From an uncultured Desulfovibrio sp. (lineage in GTDB: Bacteria > Desulfobacterota > Desulfovibrionia > Desulfovibrionales > Desulfovibrionaceae), in NCBI RefSeq assembly GCF_944324935.1, contig NZ_CALUYG010000018.1:1-52202 (forward strand): a stretch of 52,202 nt of DNA, read 5' to 3'. The position numbers and the translations under genes were made by a program. Below, piece after piece: positions 31,272 to 40,376 of the stretch; position 1 is the stretch's first letter, and the number at the start of each line of letters is the position of its first letter. The notes below the pieces were generated by a model. That model was not told where the DNA came from, made no database searches, and was given only the letters and a program-made list of their open reading frames with translations.

Positions 31272-33365
31272 ATGAAACTGAAACTGCAAGGCAGGATGAT
31301 TCTTTTTATTCTGGTGCCCGCCCTGCTGGGGCTGTGCGTCCTTGCCGGTATGTGCTATTCCAGTTCCGCCCGGGCCATCTACAATCAGATCAGCAAGGAC
31401 GCGCCGGTGGTGCTCGATACCCTCAAGATCGGTATCGACAACTTCTTCACCACGTTGCGCCAGGGCATGTACATGCCGGTGGAAAACCAGCGCATCACCT
31501 ATTTTCTGGAAGCGCATGAAGCCGGCGTGAAGGGCAGCGAGCTCAAAACCTATTTTGACAGCGCCAATGAGTCTCTGCGCCATTACATCGGCGTGACCAG
31601 CGCCATCAATACCTGCGGGGTGGTGGTCAAGGACGGTACGGTGGTGCTGCACCGCGTTTCCGGCCGGGACGAGCCGGGCAATCTGCTCGGCAAGAACATG
31701 GGCGACCGTCCCTACATCCAGTCCGGCCTGCAAAACAAGGAAAGTCTCGGCACCTACAAGAGCCGCGCCACCGGCGAGACGACAACCATCGTCAGCCTGC
31801 CCATCCGCCTGGACAAGACGGTCATCGGCGTTTTTTACGCGGGTATGAACAACATCCGGCTCAGCCGGAACATCCTCGGCGCTGTCAGGATGGGCGAATT
31901 CGGCGCGGCCTATGTCTATAATCCGCAGGGCGAGGCCATCATGCACAGCGATCCCGCGCGCATCGGCACTGACGAAAGCGCGCTGCCGCATGTGCGGGAA
32001 ATGCTGACGAAGAAGGAAGGTTCGCTGGAGTACGTCAACAAGGAAGGCTTCACCAAGATCGTCTATTATGAGACCATGCCCACCGAGGGCTGGCTCATCT
32101 GCGTGGAGCTGGACAAGAACGAAGTCATGCAGCCCGCCCACGACCTGCTGATCAATGTGCTGGCGCTGATGGTCGCGCTGGCGCTGGTGGTCGGCGCCAT
32201 CATCCTGGTCACCGCGCGGGGTATCGCCCGTCCGCTGCGCGTCTGCTCCGAACTGGTGGAGCATGCCTCCAAGGGCGACCTGGAGACCACGCCGGCGGAA
32301 GATCTGGAGCTCGGCAAGGCTGAACGGCGCGGGGATGAGATCAGCATCCTGGCGCGTGGCATCCGCGAAATGGTGCAAAACATCAAGCGCCTGCTCCAGG
32401 AAAGCGAGGGCAAGGCTTCCGAAGCCCTCAAGGCGACGGAAGAAGCCAGGGCCGCCACGGCCCGCGCCGAAGAGGCCGCCAAGCGCGCCGAAAATGCCAG
32501 GCGTGAGGGCATGTACGCCGCCGCCACCGAGCTCGAGGAAGTGGTGAGCATCATCACCTCGGCCTCCACGCAGCTTTCCGTCCAGATCGAACAGTCCGAC
32601 CGCACGGCTTCCGATTCGGCGCAGCGCCTTTCCGAAGCGGCCACGGCCATGAATGAAATGAACGCGACCGTTCAGGAAGTGGCGCGCAACGCCTCCGACG
32701 CCTCCAAGATGTCCGCCGAAACGCGCAGCAAGGCCGAGCAGGGCGCCGTCGTGGTGCAGCAGGCTGTGGACAGCATCGAAAAGGTGCAGGAGGTGGCCGA
32801 GGTGCTGCGGACGGACATGCAGCAGCTCAACGAGCACGCCCGTTCCATCAACGCCATCATGAGCGTCATCTCGGACATCGCGGATCAGACCAACCTGCTG
32901 GCGCTCAATGCCGCCATCGAGGCGGCGCGCGCGGGCGAAGCCGGAAGAGGCTTTGCCGTGGTGGCCGACGAGGTGCGCAAGCTGGCCGAAAAGACCATGG
33001 CCTCCACTTCCGAGGTGGGCAGCGCCATCAGCGCCATCCAGCACAGCACCACCAAGAGCATGGAAGGGGTGGACAAGGCCGTGGCCCAGATCGGCCAGGC
33101 CACGGAGCTTTCCAGCCAGTCCGGCGTGGCCCTGCACGAGATCGTCACCGATGCCGAGACCACAGCCGACGCGGTGCGGGCCATAGCGGCGGCCAGCGAG
33201 CAGCAGTCCGCCGCCAGCGAGGAAATCAATCAGTCCATCGTGCAGGTCAACGACCTGTCCGACAAGACGGCGCAGGCCATGCGCGAGGCGGCGCAGGCGG
33301 TATCATCCCTGGCGGCGCAGGCGCAACATCTGGAGACGCTCATCGAGGACATGAAGCGGCAGTAA
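31272..33365 (+). CDS. Methyl-accepting chemotaxis protein with Cache sensor (receptor 1)
   Basis: The 697-residue receptor has helix 1 ([20 protein letters not shown], residues 12-31) and a periplasmic Cache-type sensor of about 260 residues ([38 protein letters not shown]). Helix 2 ([19 protein letters not shown]) follows, then a HAMP domain ([25 protein letters not shown]) and a long coiled-coil signalling domain. The CheA/CheW-binding hairpin tip with [19 protein letters not shown] lies near residues 540-560. No CheR-docking pentapeptide is present at the C-terminus (LIEDMKRQ). The signalling half is nearly identical to that of receptor 2. It has its own sigma-28 promoter and terminator. 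Confidence 0.95.
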   Translation: MKLKLQGRMILFILVPALLGLCVLAGMCYSSSARAIYNQISKDAPVVLDTLKIGIDNFFTTLRQGMYMPVENQRITYFLEAHEAGVKGSELKTYFDSANESLRHYIGVTSAINTCGVVVKDGTVVLHRVSGRDEPGNLLGKNMGDRPYIQSGLQNKESLGTYKSRATGETTTIVSLPIRLDKTVIGVFYAGMNNIRLSRNILGAVRMGEFGAAYVYNPQGEAIMHSDPARIGTDESALPHVREMLTKKEGSLEYVNKEGFTKIVYYETMPTEGWLICVELDKNEVMQPAHDLLINVLALMVALALVVGAIILVTARGIARPLRVCSELVEHASKGDLETTPAEDLELGKAERRGDEISILARGIREMVQNIKRLLQESEGKASEALKATEEARAATARAEEAAKRAENARREGMYAAATELEEVVSIITSASTQLSVQIEQSDRTASDSAQRLSEAATAMNEMNATVQEVARNASDASKMSAETRSKAEQGAVVVQQAVDSIEKVQEVAEVLRTDMQQLNEHARSINAIMSVISDIADQTNLLALNAAIEAARAGEAGRGFAVVADEVRKLAEKTMASTSEVGSAISAIQHSTTKSMEGVDKAVAQIGQATELSSQSGVALHEIVTDAETTADAVRAIAAASEQQSAASEEINQSIVQVNDLSDKTAQAMREAAQAVSSLAAQAQHLETLIEDMKRQ

Positions 33366-33369
33366 GCCG

Positions 33370-33408
33370 AAGGCCTCCCGCATGCCGGGCATGCGGGAGG
33401 CCTTTTGC
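33370..33408 (+). terminator. Intrinsic terminator of receptor 1
   Basis: The 16-bp arms AAGGCCTCCCGCATGC and GCATGCGGGAGGCCTT enclose a 3-nt loop, with TTTT at the end. The remaining 280 bp before the sigma-28 site at 33695 shows no gene that I can support. Confidence 0.85.
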
Positions 33409-33694
33409 TTTTTGCGGTCGTGGAGGGAACCTGACACGGCCCTGGCCGCCCGCTGCCGCATGCTCCCTGCCGGAGGTCATCCCGGGGATGTGCGGTGGCG
33501 GAGGGCTTTTTTTGTCCCGGGAGAGGCGCGGGGCATCCCCCGGGCCGGCTTGCGCTCACAGGCGAAATGAGGCAAGAGTGCGGTGACGCCGTCATTGCCC
33601 GTGCCAGCCCGCAGCGGCCGTCGCGCGGCGCTCCTGCACGCGCGGCACAGGCGCGGCGCGGCGGCGAAACTGGCGCAAGCGACGGCGCGACACC

Positions 33695-33721
33695 TAATAT
33701 TCGTCCCTTTCGCGCCGATAA
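33695..33721 (+). promoter_or_regulatory. Sigma-28 (FliA) promoter of cheW and receptor 2
   Basis: TAATATTC-N11-GCCGATAA has a perfect 8/8 -10 element, a 5/8 -35 element and the exact 11-bp spacing. It lies 44 bp before the cheW ATG. The downstream gene class agrees. Confidence 0.8.
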
Positions 33722-33764
33722 AGCAACAGATGCCTGTGATCATAACGGCTTGCTTGGAGGATAT

Positions 33765-34229
33765 ATGAGCCAGGAAATTTCCCGTGAAGACGGTCTCCTG
33801 CAACTGGTGACCTTCCATATCGGCGAGGAAGAGTTCGGGGTGGACATTCTGGCCGTGCAAGAGATCATCCGCATGATGCAGATAACCCCGGTGCCGCGCG
33901 CTCCCGTCTACATCGACGGCGTCATCAATCTGCGCGGCAAGGTCATCCCCGTTGTCAACATGCGTTCGCGCTTCAGTCTGCCGGTGCAGGAACCGACGCC
34001 GCAAACGCGTATCGTGGTCATGGAATTCGACCAGAAGATCGTGGGCTTCCTCGTCGATGCCGTTTCCGAGGTGCTGCGCATCCCCTCGTCCACGGTGGAG
34101 GATCCGCCACCGGTGGTGGCCGGCATCGGCTCCGAGTACATCCGCGGCGTCGGCAAACTGGACGAGCGCCTGCTCATCCTGCTTGACCTTGACCGCCTGA
34201 TGTCGCATCTGGATATCGACAGTCTCTGA
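33765..34229 (+). CDS. cheW: Chemotaxis coupling protein CheW
   Basis: CheW bridges receptors and CheA kinase. The 154-residue single-domain protein shows [23 protein letters not shown], then [26 protein letters not shown] (NLRG signature near residue 61), and later [14 protein letters not shown] and [22 protein letters not shown]. Start at 33765 has TTGGAGG upstream; frames upstream of this are noise. It sits between the two receptors, sharing a promoter with receptor 2, so it may serve these receptors. Confidence 0.96.
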   Translation: MSQEISREDGLLQLVTFHIGEEEFGVDILAVQEIIRMMQITPVPRAPVYIDGVINLRGKVIPVVNMRSRFSLPVQEPTPQTRIVVMEFDQKIVGFLVDAVSEVLRIPSSTVEDPPPVVAGIGSEYIRGVGKLDERLLILLDLDRLMSHLDIDSL

Positions 34230-34239
34230 TTGCGAGGAG

Positions 34240-34261
34240 GACACTCGCGCTGAGGAGTGTC
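34240..34261 (+). promoter_or_regulatory. Small hairpin between cheW and receptor 2
   Basis: GACACTC (34240-34246) and GAGTGTC (34255-34261) pair around an 8-nt loop. No T-run follows directly. It may attenuate or process the cheW-receptor transcript. Confidence 0.35.
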
Positions 34262-34296
34262 GTCATCTTTCCCCCCTTTCGCAAAAGGATGTCTCC

Positions 34297-36375
34297 ATGA
34301 AACTTTTTACGAAAATGACGCTTACCATCCTCTGTCCGGCGCTGATCGGTCTGATCATCCTGGGCGGCGTGAGCTACCGCAACGCCTCCTCAGCGCTGAT
34401 GGAGCAGATCGAGAACGATATCCCCACCCTGCTCGTGGCGCAGGAGATCGGCACGGAGATGCTGTTCAGGACGCTGCGGCAGGGCATGGAGATGCCCGCC
34501 CAGAACATCCGCATCCTGGAAACGCTGCGCTTCTATGCCAACGGCATCAAGGACGAGCAGGACATCGCCGATGTGGATTCCCTGCTGGCCCATTACATCA
34601 AGACGACGACGGGCATCGCCATTTGCGGCCTCGTGGCGCCCGACGGGATCATGCTGGGCTGCCGCAATGATGCCGACGATGCCCCCGACAAGCTCAGGGA
34701 CAGCAATGTGGCGGACCGTGAGTACGTCAAGGCCGGACTGGCGGGCAAGGCCAGCATCGGGACCTACAGCAGCAAGGAGTCGGGCAGGCTGAGCACCATC
34801 GTGGGCGTTCCCGTGAAGGACGGCAACGACTATGTGGGCGTGTTCTTCGCTGGCCTGGACAACGCCCAGTTGTCACAGCTGCTGCTGGGACGCATCAAGG
34901 CCGGCAACAAGGGCCGGGCCTATGTGTACAGCGCCTCCGGCGAAGTCATCCTGCACAGCGACACGTCGCAGCTCGGCCGCAACGATGCCGCTGCCGAACA
35001 GTTCAAGGCCATGCAGGGCAAGGAAGCCGGGCGCATCGAATTCACCACGGCCGACGGCGACGCCAAGATCCTTTATTTCCGCCTCATGCCCAGCGAAAAC
35101 TGGTACTGCTGCATCGAGCTCGACGAAACGGAAACACTGGCCAGGATACACACGCTGCGTGCGATCATCATCGTGCTGGCCGTGGGCCTGGCCCTGCTGG
35201 TGTCGGCCATCATCTTCGTCATGGCGCGCGGCATCACGCGGCCGCTGGGCGTCTGCTCCCGTGTGGTGGAGCAGGCGGCGCGCGGCGATCTGGATCTTTC
35301 CGCCGAGACCAGCGCGGCCCTGGATCAGGCGACGCGGCGCGGCGATGAGATCAGCGTCGTGGCCCGCGGCGTGCGGCACATGATGGACGGCATCCGGCGT
35401 CTGCTCGGCGAGAGCGAGGCCAAGACCCGGGAGGCTCTCAAGGCGACCGAAGAGGCCAGGGCCGCCACGGAACGCGCCGAAGAGGCGGCCAGGCATGCCG
35501 AGCTCGCCCGGCGCGACGGCATGCAGAGCGCGGCCAACCAGCTCACGGAAATGGTGGACGTCATCTCCGCGGCGGCCACCCAGCTCTCGGCCCACATCAG
35601 CCGCTCGGACGTGACGGCCTCGGAGTCGGCGCAGCGCCTTTCCGAAGCGGCCACCGCCATGAATGAGATGAACTCCACCGTACAGGAGGTGGCCCGCAAC
35701 GCTTCCGCCGCGTCGGAAATGTCCGCCGAGACCCGGCACAAGGCCGAAGACGGTGCCGCCGTGGTGCAACAGGCGCTGGTGAGCATCCAGGAAACGCAGC
35801 AGCAGACCCTTCGCCTCAAGGACGACATGCACCAGCTCAACGAGCACGCCCGTTCCATCAGCGCCATCATGGGCGTCATCTCGGACATCGCGGATCAGAC
35901 CAACCTGCTGGCGCTCAATGCCGCCATCGAGGCGGCACGCGCGGGCGAGGCCGGCCGCGGCTTTGCCGTGGTGGCCGACGAGGTGCGCAAGCTGGCCGAA
36001 AAGACCATGGCCTCCACCTCCGAAGTGGGCAATGCCATCAACGCCATCCAGCAGAGCACGGCAAAGAGCATGGACGGCGTGGACAAGGCCGTGGAGCAGA
36101 TCGATCAGGCCACGGAGCTGGCCAACAAGTCCGGCAAGGCGCTTACCGATATCGTCTCCGATGCGGAGACCACCGCCGACGAAGTGCGCGCCATCGCCAC
36201 GGCCAGCGAGGAACAGTCCGCCGCCAGCGAAGAGATCAATCAGTCCATCGTGCAGGTCAACGATATGTCCACGGAAACGGCGCAGGCTATGGCCCAGGCC
36301 GCCCAGGCCGTGAACAATCTGAGCGAGCAGGCCAGGCGGCTGGAGCAGCTCATCAACGATATGAAGGCCGGCTAG
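34297..36375 (+). CDS. Methyl-accepting chemotaxis protein with Cache sensor (receptor 2)
   Basis: The 692-residue receptor is a paralogue of receptor 1 with the same order: helix 1 ([19 protein letters not shown]), a periplasmic Cache-type sensor ([36 protein letters not shown]), helix 2 ([20 protein letters not shown]), HAMP ([24 protein letters not shown]) and the signalling coiled coil with hairpin tip [19 protein letters not shown]. Sensors of the two proteins differ clearly, so ligands probably differ. The C-terminus (LINDMKAG) has no CheR-docking motif. The ATG at 34297 has AAAGGA upstream. It is co-transcribed with cheW. Confidence 0.95.
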   Translation: MKLFTKMTLTILCPALIGLIILGGVSYRNASSALMEQIENDIPTLLVAQEIGTEMLFRTLRQGMEMPAQNIRILETLRFYANGIKDEQDIADVDSLLAHYIKTTTGIAICGLVAPDGIMLGCRNDADDAPDKLRDSNVADREYVKAGLAGKASIGTYSSKESGRLSTIVGVPVKDGNDYVGVFFAGLDNAQLSQLLLGRIKAGNKGRAYVYSASGEVILHSDTSQLGRNDAAAEQFKAMQGKEAGRIEFTTADGDAKILYFRLMPSENWYCCIELDETETLARIHTLRAIIIVLAVGLALLVSAIIFVMARGITRPLGVCSRVVEQAARGDLDLSAETSAALDQATRRGDEISVVARGVRHMMDGIRRLLGESEAKTREALKATEEARAATERAEEAARHAELARRDGMQSAANQLTEMVDVISAAATQLSAHISRSDVTASESAQRLSEAATAMNEMNSTVQEVARNASAASEMSAETRHKAEDGAAVVQQALVSIQETQQQTLRLKDDMHQLNEHARSISAIMGVISDIADQTNLLALNAAIEAARAGEAGRGFAVVADEVRKLAEKTMASTSEVGNAINAIQQSTAKSMDGVDKAVEQIDQATELANKSGKALTDIVSDAETTADEVRAIATASEEQSAASEEINQSIVQVNDMSTETAQAMAQAAQAVNNLSEQARRLEQLINDMKAG

Positions 36376-36396
36376 GACAAGCCTGCCGGAACGAAC

Positions 36397-36421
36397 AGGG
36401 CGGCGCAGGCCGCCCTTTTTT
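36397..36421 (+). terminator. Intrinsic terminator of cheW-receptor 2
   Basis: AGGGCGGC pairs with GCCGCCCT around GCAG, followed by six T. It is 22 bp after the stop. Confidence 0.93.
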
Positions 36422-36526
36422 ATGGGCGCATATCCGTTCGCGCGGTCGTACGGGGAACAGACAAGGCTTGCTCCCGGGGCTTTTAGAGGATATGCAGGTA
36501 TCCATTCCATCCGTCTGGAGGACAGT

Positions 36527-37672
36527 ATGCAACTGCGTCTATCGCGCTCCATCGTGGGCGTCTCCGAAGCCGAAGCCGTGCGCCGCGTCATCGAGGAGGA
36601 CGGCTATCTGGGCATGGGGGCCGAGACCCGTCGCTTTGAGGAAGAGCTGGCCGCCTGGCTCGGCGTGGAACCGTGGCAGGTCATCACCACCAATACGGGG
36701 ACGGCGGCCCTGACGCTGGCCGTGGACAGTCTCTTTGCCGACAGCCGCCTGCCGGAGCGCGGCGGAGCGCTGCCCAAGATACTCGTGCCTTCGCTGACCT
36801 TCGTGGCCTCCTTCCAGGCCATCGTGGCGGCCGGCTGCCAGCCTGTCGCCTGCGACGTGCTGCCGCAGACCGGCACGCTGGATCTGCGCGACGCCGAGAG
36901 ACGCCTGGACGGCGACGTGGTGGCCATCATGCCGGTACACTATGCCAGCAACCCCTGGCATCTTGACGACGTCCACGATTTTGCCCGTCACAAGGGTCTG
37001 CGCGTCATCGAGGACGCGGCCCATGCCTTGGGCTGCCGCCATCACGGCCGGAAGATCGGCAGTTTCGGCGACCTCGTCTGCTTCAGCTTCGACGGCATCA
37101 AGAACATCACCAGCGGCGAGGGCGGCTGCCTTGTGGCCTTCGACCGGGAGAGCGCGCAGCGGGCCGCCGACGCCCGTCTGCTGGCCGTGGAGGGAGACAC
37201 CCGCTCCCGCTACGCCGGCACGCGCACCTGGACGCCGGACATCAAGCGCCTTGGCTGGCGCTTCCACCTCAGCAACATCATGGCCGCCATCGGACGCGTG
37301 CAGCTTGCCCGCCTGGAGCCGGAGTTCATCCCTGCCCGCAGGGAGCTTGCGGCCCGCTACGCCGCGCAGCTCGGCGACGTGCCGCATCTGGCCCTCCTCG
37401 AGACCGACCCCGCCGACTTCATCGTCCCGCACATCCTGCCCGTCCGCGTGCTGGACGGCCGCAAGGACGCCTTCAAGGAGGCGCTGGCGGCACGCGGCAT
37501 CCCCACCGGCGTGCATTACAAGCCCAACCATCTGCACAGCTTTTTTGCCGCGCCATCACTGCCCGTGTGCGAGCGGCTCTATGCCGAACTGGTGACCTTG
37601 CCGCTGCATCCCGGTCTGAGCCACGAGGACGTGGATGCCGTCTGCCGCGCCGCGCGCGAGGCCCTGATCTGA
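36527..37672 (+). CDS. DegT/DnrJ/EryC1-type sugar aminotransferase
   Basis: This PLP enzyme family converts ketosugar nucleotides to amino sugars used in LPS or flagellin glycans. The 381-residue product has TTNTGTAALTLAVDSLF (PLP phosphate loop, near residue 62), LVPSLTFVASFQAI, VIEDAAHALGCRHHGRKIGSFGD (the Asp that pairs with the pyridine nitrogen), and FSFDGIKNITSGEGG with the PLP-binding Lys. The tail HPGLSHEDVDAVCRAAREAL is typical. The ATG at 36527 has GGAGG upstream. It is 19 bp before the GtrA-glycosyltransferase gene and forms a two-gene unit. Confidence 0.92.
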   Translation: MQLRLSRSIVGVSEAEAVRRVIEEDGYLGMGAETRRFEEELAAWLGVEPWQVITTNTGTAALTLAVDSLFADSRLPERGGALPKILVPSLTFVASFQAIVAAGCQPVACDVLPQTGTLDLRDAERRLDGDVVAIMPVHYASNPWHLDDVHDFARHKGLRVIEDAAHALGCRHHGRKIGSFGDLVCFSFDGIKNITSGEGGCLVAFDRESAQRAADARLLAVEGDTRSRYAGTRTWTPDIKRLGWRFHLSNIMAAIGRVQLARLEPEFIPARRELAARYAAQLGDVPHLALLETDPADFIVPHILPVRVLDGRKDAFKEALAARGIPTGVHYKPNHLHSFFAAPSLPVCERLYAELVTLPLHPGLSHEDVDAVCRAAREALI

Positions 37673-37691
37673 CGCCGCCCAAGGAGACGAT

Positions 37692-39161
37692 ATGACTTCG
37701 GATGAATACCGCCGCCTTATCCGCTCCCTGCTGGCCCGGCGCTGGGTCCGCTTCTGCCTTGTGACCGGCCTGACCGCCCTGATCTACATCCTGCTGGGCG
37801 CGCTGCTGGTGCAGGCCTGGGGCTGGCCGCTTCTGCTGGGCAATGCGGCGGCCTATGTGCTCAGCCTGCTGGTGTCCTACTGCGGCCAGTGTCGCTGGAC
37901 GTTCCAGCCTGTGGGACGTCTGCACCGGGCGATGGCCTTGCGCTTCCTCGGCGTGCAGGTGGGGGGGCTGCTGCTGAACTCGGTGCTGATCTGCCTGCTG
38001 ACCTGGCTGCTGGGCCTTTCCTACGGGCTGGCCATGCCGATCGTCAGCATCCTTGTGCCGGTCACGCTCTATCTGCTGTGCCGTTTCTGGGTCTTTCGTT
38101 CCTGCGGGGCCCCGGCCGTCGCCGCAACGGACCCGCGCTTCCTGCCGCCGGCCGATGCCGGGCAGCACCTTGCCGATACGCCCCCCGGCGATCCGCCCCG
38201 CGTATCGGTGATTATGAACTGTCTGAACAGTGCCGACAAGCTGGAAGAGAGCCTGCGCTGTCTGGCCGCCCAGACCTTCACCGACTTCGAGGTCATTTTC
38301 TGGGACAACGGCTCCACCGATCAGAGCCCGTTCATCGCCCAGGCCTTTGCCCCCCTGCGCGGGCGTCTGCGCTACTTTCGCGGCGAAGAGACCGTGCCGC
38401 TCGGCGCGGCGCGCAATCTGGCCCTGCGTGAGGCGCGTGGCGAATATATCGCCTTCCTCGACTGTGACGACCTGTGGCGGCCGGAAAAGCTGGCGGCCCA
38501 GGTGGAAATTTTTGATGCCTTCCCGCAGGTGGGCCTTGTCTGCACGGATACGGAGATCTTCGACGGCAGGCGGGTGCTCCGGCGCATCTTCGCGCATACG
38601 CGGCCCGTGGACGGCATGGCTTTTGCCGAGCTCATGCGGCGGCAGTGGATCTCCATGTCCTCGGCCATGCTGCGCCGCGGCGCGCTGGAATCGCTCGCTC
38701 CCATGCCGTCGGACGGCAGCGCCCCGCCCTGGTTCGACGAAAGCCTCAACGTCTGCGAGGAGGCGGACCTCTTCTACCGTATCGCCCATGACTGGGAGCT
38801 GGCTCATGTGGATGCTCCGCTCACGCTCTGGCGCGTCCACGGCATGAACACGACCTTTCGCAAGTTCTCGCAGTTCGCCGACGAGACCCTGTGCATCCTG
38901 GAAAAGCATTGCCGCATCTATCCCGGCTATGAGGAGGAGCATGCCGATCTGGTGGACCTGCTGAGCCGTCGCGCCGCCTTCCAGCATGCCGTGGCCCTCT
39001 GGCGTGAGGGCAAGGGCAAACAGGCGCGCGAGCTGCTGGCTCCCTTCGGGCTCACGTCTTTCAAGCACCGTCTGTTCTATGCGGCGAGCTTTTTGCCGGG
39101 CGGCTGCTTCGATCTGGCGGCAAAGCTCTATTTCGCTCTGCCGTCCCTGCTGCGGCGTTAG
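37692..39161 (+). CDS. GtrA-like membrane domain fused to a GT2 glycosyltransferase
   Basis: Residues 1-137 are a GtrA-like four-helix membrane domain (RWVRFCLVTGLTALIYILLGALLV; QCRWTFQPVG; YLLCRFWVF). After a short Pro/Ala linker, residues 168-395 are a family-2 glycosyltransferase: VSVIMNCLNSADKLEESLRCL, DFEVIFWDNGSTDQS, LGAARNLALREARGEYIAFLDCDD (DCDD as the metal-binding DxD). A helical C-terminal region follows. GtrA helps translocate lipid-linked sugars, so both steps may be joined. In the fusions I know, GtrA is usually C-terminal. Start at 37692 has AAGGAG 7 nt upstream. Alternative: two proteins joined in frame only in this lineage. Confidence 0.88.
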   Translation: MTSDEYRRLIRSLLARRWVRFCLVTGLTALIYILLGALLVQAWGWPLLLGNAAAYVLSLLVSYCGQCRWTFQPVGRLHRAMALRFLGVQVGGLLLNSVLICLLTWLLGLSYGLAMPIVSILVPVTLYLLCRFWVFRSCGAPAVAATDPRFLPPADAGQHLADTPPGDPPRVSVIMNCLNSADKLEESLRCLAAQTFTDFEVIFWDNGSTDQSPFIAQAFAPLRGRLRYFRGEETVPLGAARNLALREARGEYIAFLDCDDLWRPEKLAAQVEIFDAFPQVGLVCTDTEIFDGRRVLRRIFAHTRPVDGMAFAELMRRQWISMSSAMLRRGALESLAPMPSDGSAPPWFDESLNVCEEADLFYRIAHDWELAHVDAPLTLWRVHGMNTTFRKFSQFADETLCILEKHCRIYPGYEEEHADLVDLLSRRAAFQHAVALWREGKGKQARELLAPFGLTSFKHRLFYAASFLPGGCFDLAAKLYFALPSLLRR

Positions 39162-39176
39162 AGGCCGTCTCAGTAT

Positions 39177-39321
39177 GAGAGCATTTTCAGTTTGAAACGT
39201 GTTGCGTTTCAAACCATACGGCCTGTCGTTTCGCGGAAAAAACGCGGTTTTTCCGCTCACTTTGGGCCGGGCGGCGCTGTGCCGCCGCCTCGCGTTTTAC
39301 CTTTTTCAAAGCTAAAACGCC
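39177..39321 (-). repeat. Multi-hairpin intergenic repeat, family 1, copy 3
   Basis: In reverse orientation this 145-bp copy aligns with the other two throughout. It has GCGTTTTA/TAAAACGC as first stem, the invariant GGCGGC-ACAGC-GCCGCC hairpin, a GCGGAAAAA/TTTTTTCCGC stem and GTTTGAAACG/CGTTTCAAAC as last stem (39190-39214). It starts 15 bp past the stop of the GtrA fusion. Confidence 0.88.
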
Positions 39322-39334
39322 GCTCTATTCGCTT

Positions 39335-39351
39335 CTGTTTGGGGGAAGGGA
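39335..39351 (+). repeat. 17-bp intergenic repeat block, second copy
   Basis: CTGTTTGGGGGAAGGGA is identical to 12174-12190. A complementary CCCCTTCCCCCC block lies at 39663-39674, so a long-range stem around the whole repeat-rich region is possible, as at the first copy. Confidence 0.7.
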
Positions 39352-39387
39352 GAGCGTTCTTGCCCTGACAGGTACGGTCACAACAAC

Positions 39388-39423
39388 AAAGCCTGTGCGG
39401 CTCGATGGCCGCACAGGCTTTTT
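39388..39423 (+). terminator. Intrinsic terminator between repeats
   Basis: AAGCCTGTGCGGC pairs with GCCGCACAGGCTT around a 6-nt loop and ends in five T. It is 227 bp beyond the stop of the GtrA fusion and 276 bp beyond the end of purN on the other strand, so which transcript it serves is unclear. Confidence 0.75.
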
Positions 39424-39454
39424 CGTTGCAAGACGCTTTTGCGACGTGTTTTTC

Positions 39455-39520
39455 AGAGCACTTTTTCAAATCATGCGGCCTGCGTTTTCGCGTTTACCTT
39501 TTCGGTGGCGGAACGCTCCA
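39455..39520 (-). repeat. Remnant of family-1 repeat
   Basis: The stretch TTTCAAATCATGCGGCCTG followed by CGTTTTCGCG and GCGTTTACCTTTTC resembles parts of copy 3 read in the same orientation (TTTCAAACCATACGGCCTG, CGTTTCGCGG, GCGTTTTACCTTTTTC), with the middle lost. It is a degraded fragment. Confidence 0.55.
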
Positions 39521-39590
39521 GGGCCTGCTCACACGAGCTTTACACATCATTTCACGAGACAGGCCAGGCAAGCTGTACACGCGCCGCGTG

Positions 39591-39673
39591 CCTTTTGGGG
39601 CGGGCTTGCCCCGCGTCCCCGCTTTTTCCCTGATAAAAGCGCGCAGGGGAAGGGATGGGCTTCCCCTTCCCCC
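39591..39673 (+). repeat. Intergenic repeat, family 2, copy C
   Basis: It shares TTTTGGGGCGGGC(T)TGCC and the 20-bp core GCGCGCAGGGGAAGGGATGG (39639-39658) with copy A at a single mismatch in the core. It lies just beyond the 3' end of purN. With copy 3 and the remnant of family 1 it accounts for most of the 537-bp gap from 39162 to 39699. Confidence 0.8.
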
Positions 39674-39699
39674 CAGCAGGAGAGCAGGCAGCCTCCTGC

Positions 39700-40374
39700 T
39701 CAGAATCCTTCTTCCAGCGGCGGCCAGACGAGCCACTGGCCGTCCGCCCGCACTTTCGCCTTTTGCGAGGGGGCAAGGTGTACCTGCCGCCCGCGCACGC
39801 TGATACGTTCCTCGGCCAGCCATTGCAGGGCCTGCGGATAGATGCGGTGCTCCATGACATGGATGCGCTGCATGAGGCTCTCCTCATCTTCGCCGGCATT
39901 GACGGGAACGGCGGCCTGGATGATGACCGGCCCGCTGTCCACCTTTTCCTCCACGAAATGGACGGTGCAGCCGCTGAGCTTGACCCCGTAGGCCAGCGCG
40001 TCCGCTCCGCCGTGCACCCCGGGGAAGCTGGGCAGCAACGCGGGATGGATATTGATGACCCGCCCGGCAAAGGCCGCAAGGAATTCCTGCGAGAGCAGAC
40101 GCATATACCCGGCAAGCACCACCAGCTCCGCGCCGCTCTCCCGGATGCGGTCGACCAGCTCGCGGTCGAAGCTCACCCTGTCGGGGAAGGCGGTGTGATC
40201 CAGCGCGCAACAGGCGATGCCCGCGGCCTGCGCCCGGGCAAAGACGCCCGCGCCGGGGCGGTTGCCCGCCACGAGGCGGACGTCCACATCCAGCAGGCCG
40301 GCCCGCATCTTGTCGATGAAGGCCTGGGCATTGGTCCCGTTGCCGGAGGCCAGAATGGCGATCTTCAGGGGCAT
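39700..40374 (-). CDS. purN: Phosphoribosylglycinamide formyltransferase
   Basis: PurN transfers a formyl group from 10-formyl-THF to GAR in purine synthesis. The 224-residue product has the N-terminal ILASGNGTNAQAFID (phosphate loop) and the catalytic Asn-His pair in INIHPALLPSFPG. The catalytic Asp lies in VDSGPVIIQAAVPV. It is slightly longer than usual by a C-terminal tail (RADGQWLVWPPLEEGF). The ATG at 40374 has GAGG upstream and lies 2 nt past the cobA-hemD stop, so it is translationally coupled to that gene. A GTG two codons earlier is less likely. Confidence 0.96.
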   Translation of the reverse strand: MPLKIAILASGNGTNAQAFIDKMRAGLLDVDVRLVAGNRPGAGVFARAQAAGIACCALDHTAFPDRVSFDRELVDRIRESGAELVVLAGYMRLLSQEFLAAFAGRVINIHPALLPSFPGVHGGADALAYGVKLSGCTVHFVEEKVDSGPVIIQAAVPVNAGEDEESLMQRIHVMEHRIYPQALQWLAEERISVRGRQVHLAPSQKAKVRADGQWLVWPPLEEGF

Positions 40375-40376
40375 GC

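Noticed and set aside
33409-33694. Possible gene between receptor 1 and cheW
   Set aside because: Frames are open, but no start with a ribosome-binding site precedes any, and sequence is low in coding character.
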